A DNA stretch of 5,664 nucleotides from JBCDCU01 sp039180865 (GTDB taxonomy: Bacteria; Pseudomonadota; Alphaproteobacteria; Rhizobiales; JACESI01), in the NCBI GenBank assembly GCA_039180865.1, contig JBCDCZ010000295.1:1-5664 (forward strand). Direction: 5' to 3'. A program made the position numbers and the translations under genes. The notes below the pieces were generated by a model, which saw only the letters and a list, made by a program, of their open reading frames with translations, was not told the DNA's origin and ran no database searches. Of this stretch, positions 5,382-5,664 are shown one piece after another (position 1 is the first letter of the stretch; every line of letters begins with the position of its first letter).

Positions 5382-5664
5382 ATGCCGCTTACCCATTTGC
5401 AACGCCTTGAAGCAGAGAGCATCCACATCATGCGCGAGGTCGTTGCCGAGGTGGAACGCCCGGTCATGCTCTATTCGATCGGCAAGGATTCCGCCGTCAT
5501 GCTGCACATTGCGCAAAAGGCTTTTTTCCCAGGCCCCTTGCCCTTTCCACTTCTCCATGTCGATACGACCTGGAAGTTCCGGGAGATGATTTCGTTCCGG
5601 GATAATCTCGCCAAGGAGCTTGGTGTTGATCTGATCGTCCACATCAACGAAGACGGTGTGAAGC
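5382..5664 (+). CDS. cysD: Sulfate adenylyltransferase subunit 2 (CysD), N-terminal part only
   Basis: The first 94 residues of CysD, open at the right edge. CysD is the catalytic small subunit of ATP sulfurylase. With the GTPase subunit CysN it converts sulfate and ATP to adenylyl sulfate (APS) and pyrophosphate in the cytosol, the first step of assimilatory sulfate reduction. Visible are the opening THLQRLEAESIHIMREV (4-20), the PP-loop nucleotide motif YSIGKDSAVM (31-40), and the strongly conserved FPLLHVDTTWKFREMI (55-70). The family is about 300 residues long, so roughly two thirds is missing. ATG at 5382 is supported by AGAAGGA eight bases upstream and by alignment with the usual CysD start. 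In rhizobia the near-identical NodP makes sulfated Nod factors; without the following genes NodP cannot be excluded, though nothing here suggests nodulation. cysN, or a fused cysNC, is expected next. Confidence 0.93.
   Translation, partial: MPLTHLQRLEAESIHIMREVVAEVERPVMLYSIGKDSAVMLHIAQKAFFPGPLPFPLLHVDTTWKFREMISFRDNLAKELGVDLIVHINEDGVK

Noticed and set aside
5219..5642. Minus-strand frames across the cysD start
   Set aside because: They overlap the conserved PP-loop region of cysD in antisense and resemble no known protein.
1..5664. CRISPR array, toxin-antitoxin pair, mobile element or defence system
   Set aside because: No regularly spaced repeats, transposase, integrase, nuclease or small paired toxin genes are visible. 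Apart from the remnant at 2012-2215, the content is ordinary metabolic and regulatory genes.

Overview
The window looks like chromosomal DNA of an alphaproteobacterium, probably Hyphomicrobiales (Rhizobiales). This is inferred from the moderately GC-rich coding style, the two LysR-type regulators, and a CysD that is highly conserved with those of rhizobia and relatives. No genus can be fixed without a search. I see no tRNA, rRNA, CRISPR array, insertion sequence or phage gene.

Layout, left to right. (1) 1-1005, minus: the N-terminal 335 residues of an exported beta-propeller protein, running off the left edge. (2) 1006-1131: a short divergent promoter region with two inverted repeats. (3) 1132-1995, plus: a CatR/BenM-like LysR regulator with a TTG start. 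(4) 2012-2215, minus: a short reading frame resembling the C-terminal end of an alpha/beta hydrolase, probably a gene remnant, directly behind the next gene. (5) 2216-2956, minus: a TauE/SafE-family membrane exporter. (6) 2993-3889, minus: a second LysR regulator, 36 bp upstream of the exporter and probably in one transcript with it. (7) 3890-4094: an intergenic stretch with a good intrinsic terminator and a family of related inverted motifs. (8) 4095-5021, minus: a D-isomer-specific 2-hydroxyacid dehydrogenase whose sequence recalls (S)-sulfolactate dehydrogenase. (9) 5022-5381: a divergent control region. (10) 5382-5664, plus: the start of cysD, the small subunit of sulfate adenylyltransferase, running off the right edge.

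How the genes may work together: the right half has a sulfur flavour. It combines a sulfolactate-dehydrogenase-like enzyme, a LysR regulator, a sulfite/organosulfonate exporter-family protein and the first gene of sulfate activation. A local sulfonate or sulfite module is a reasonable hypothesis, not a demonstrated one: no sulfo-lyase (suyAB) or sulfonate transporter is visible, and cysD is divergent and may be unrelated housekeeping. The left half is a separate regulator-target pair, in which the LysR at 1132 probably controls the divergent beta-propeller gene.
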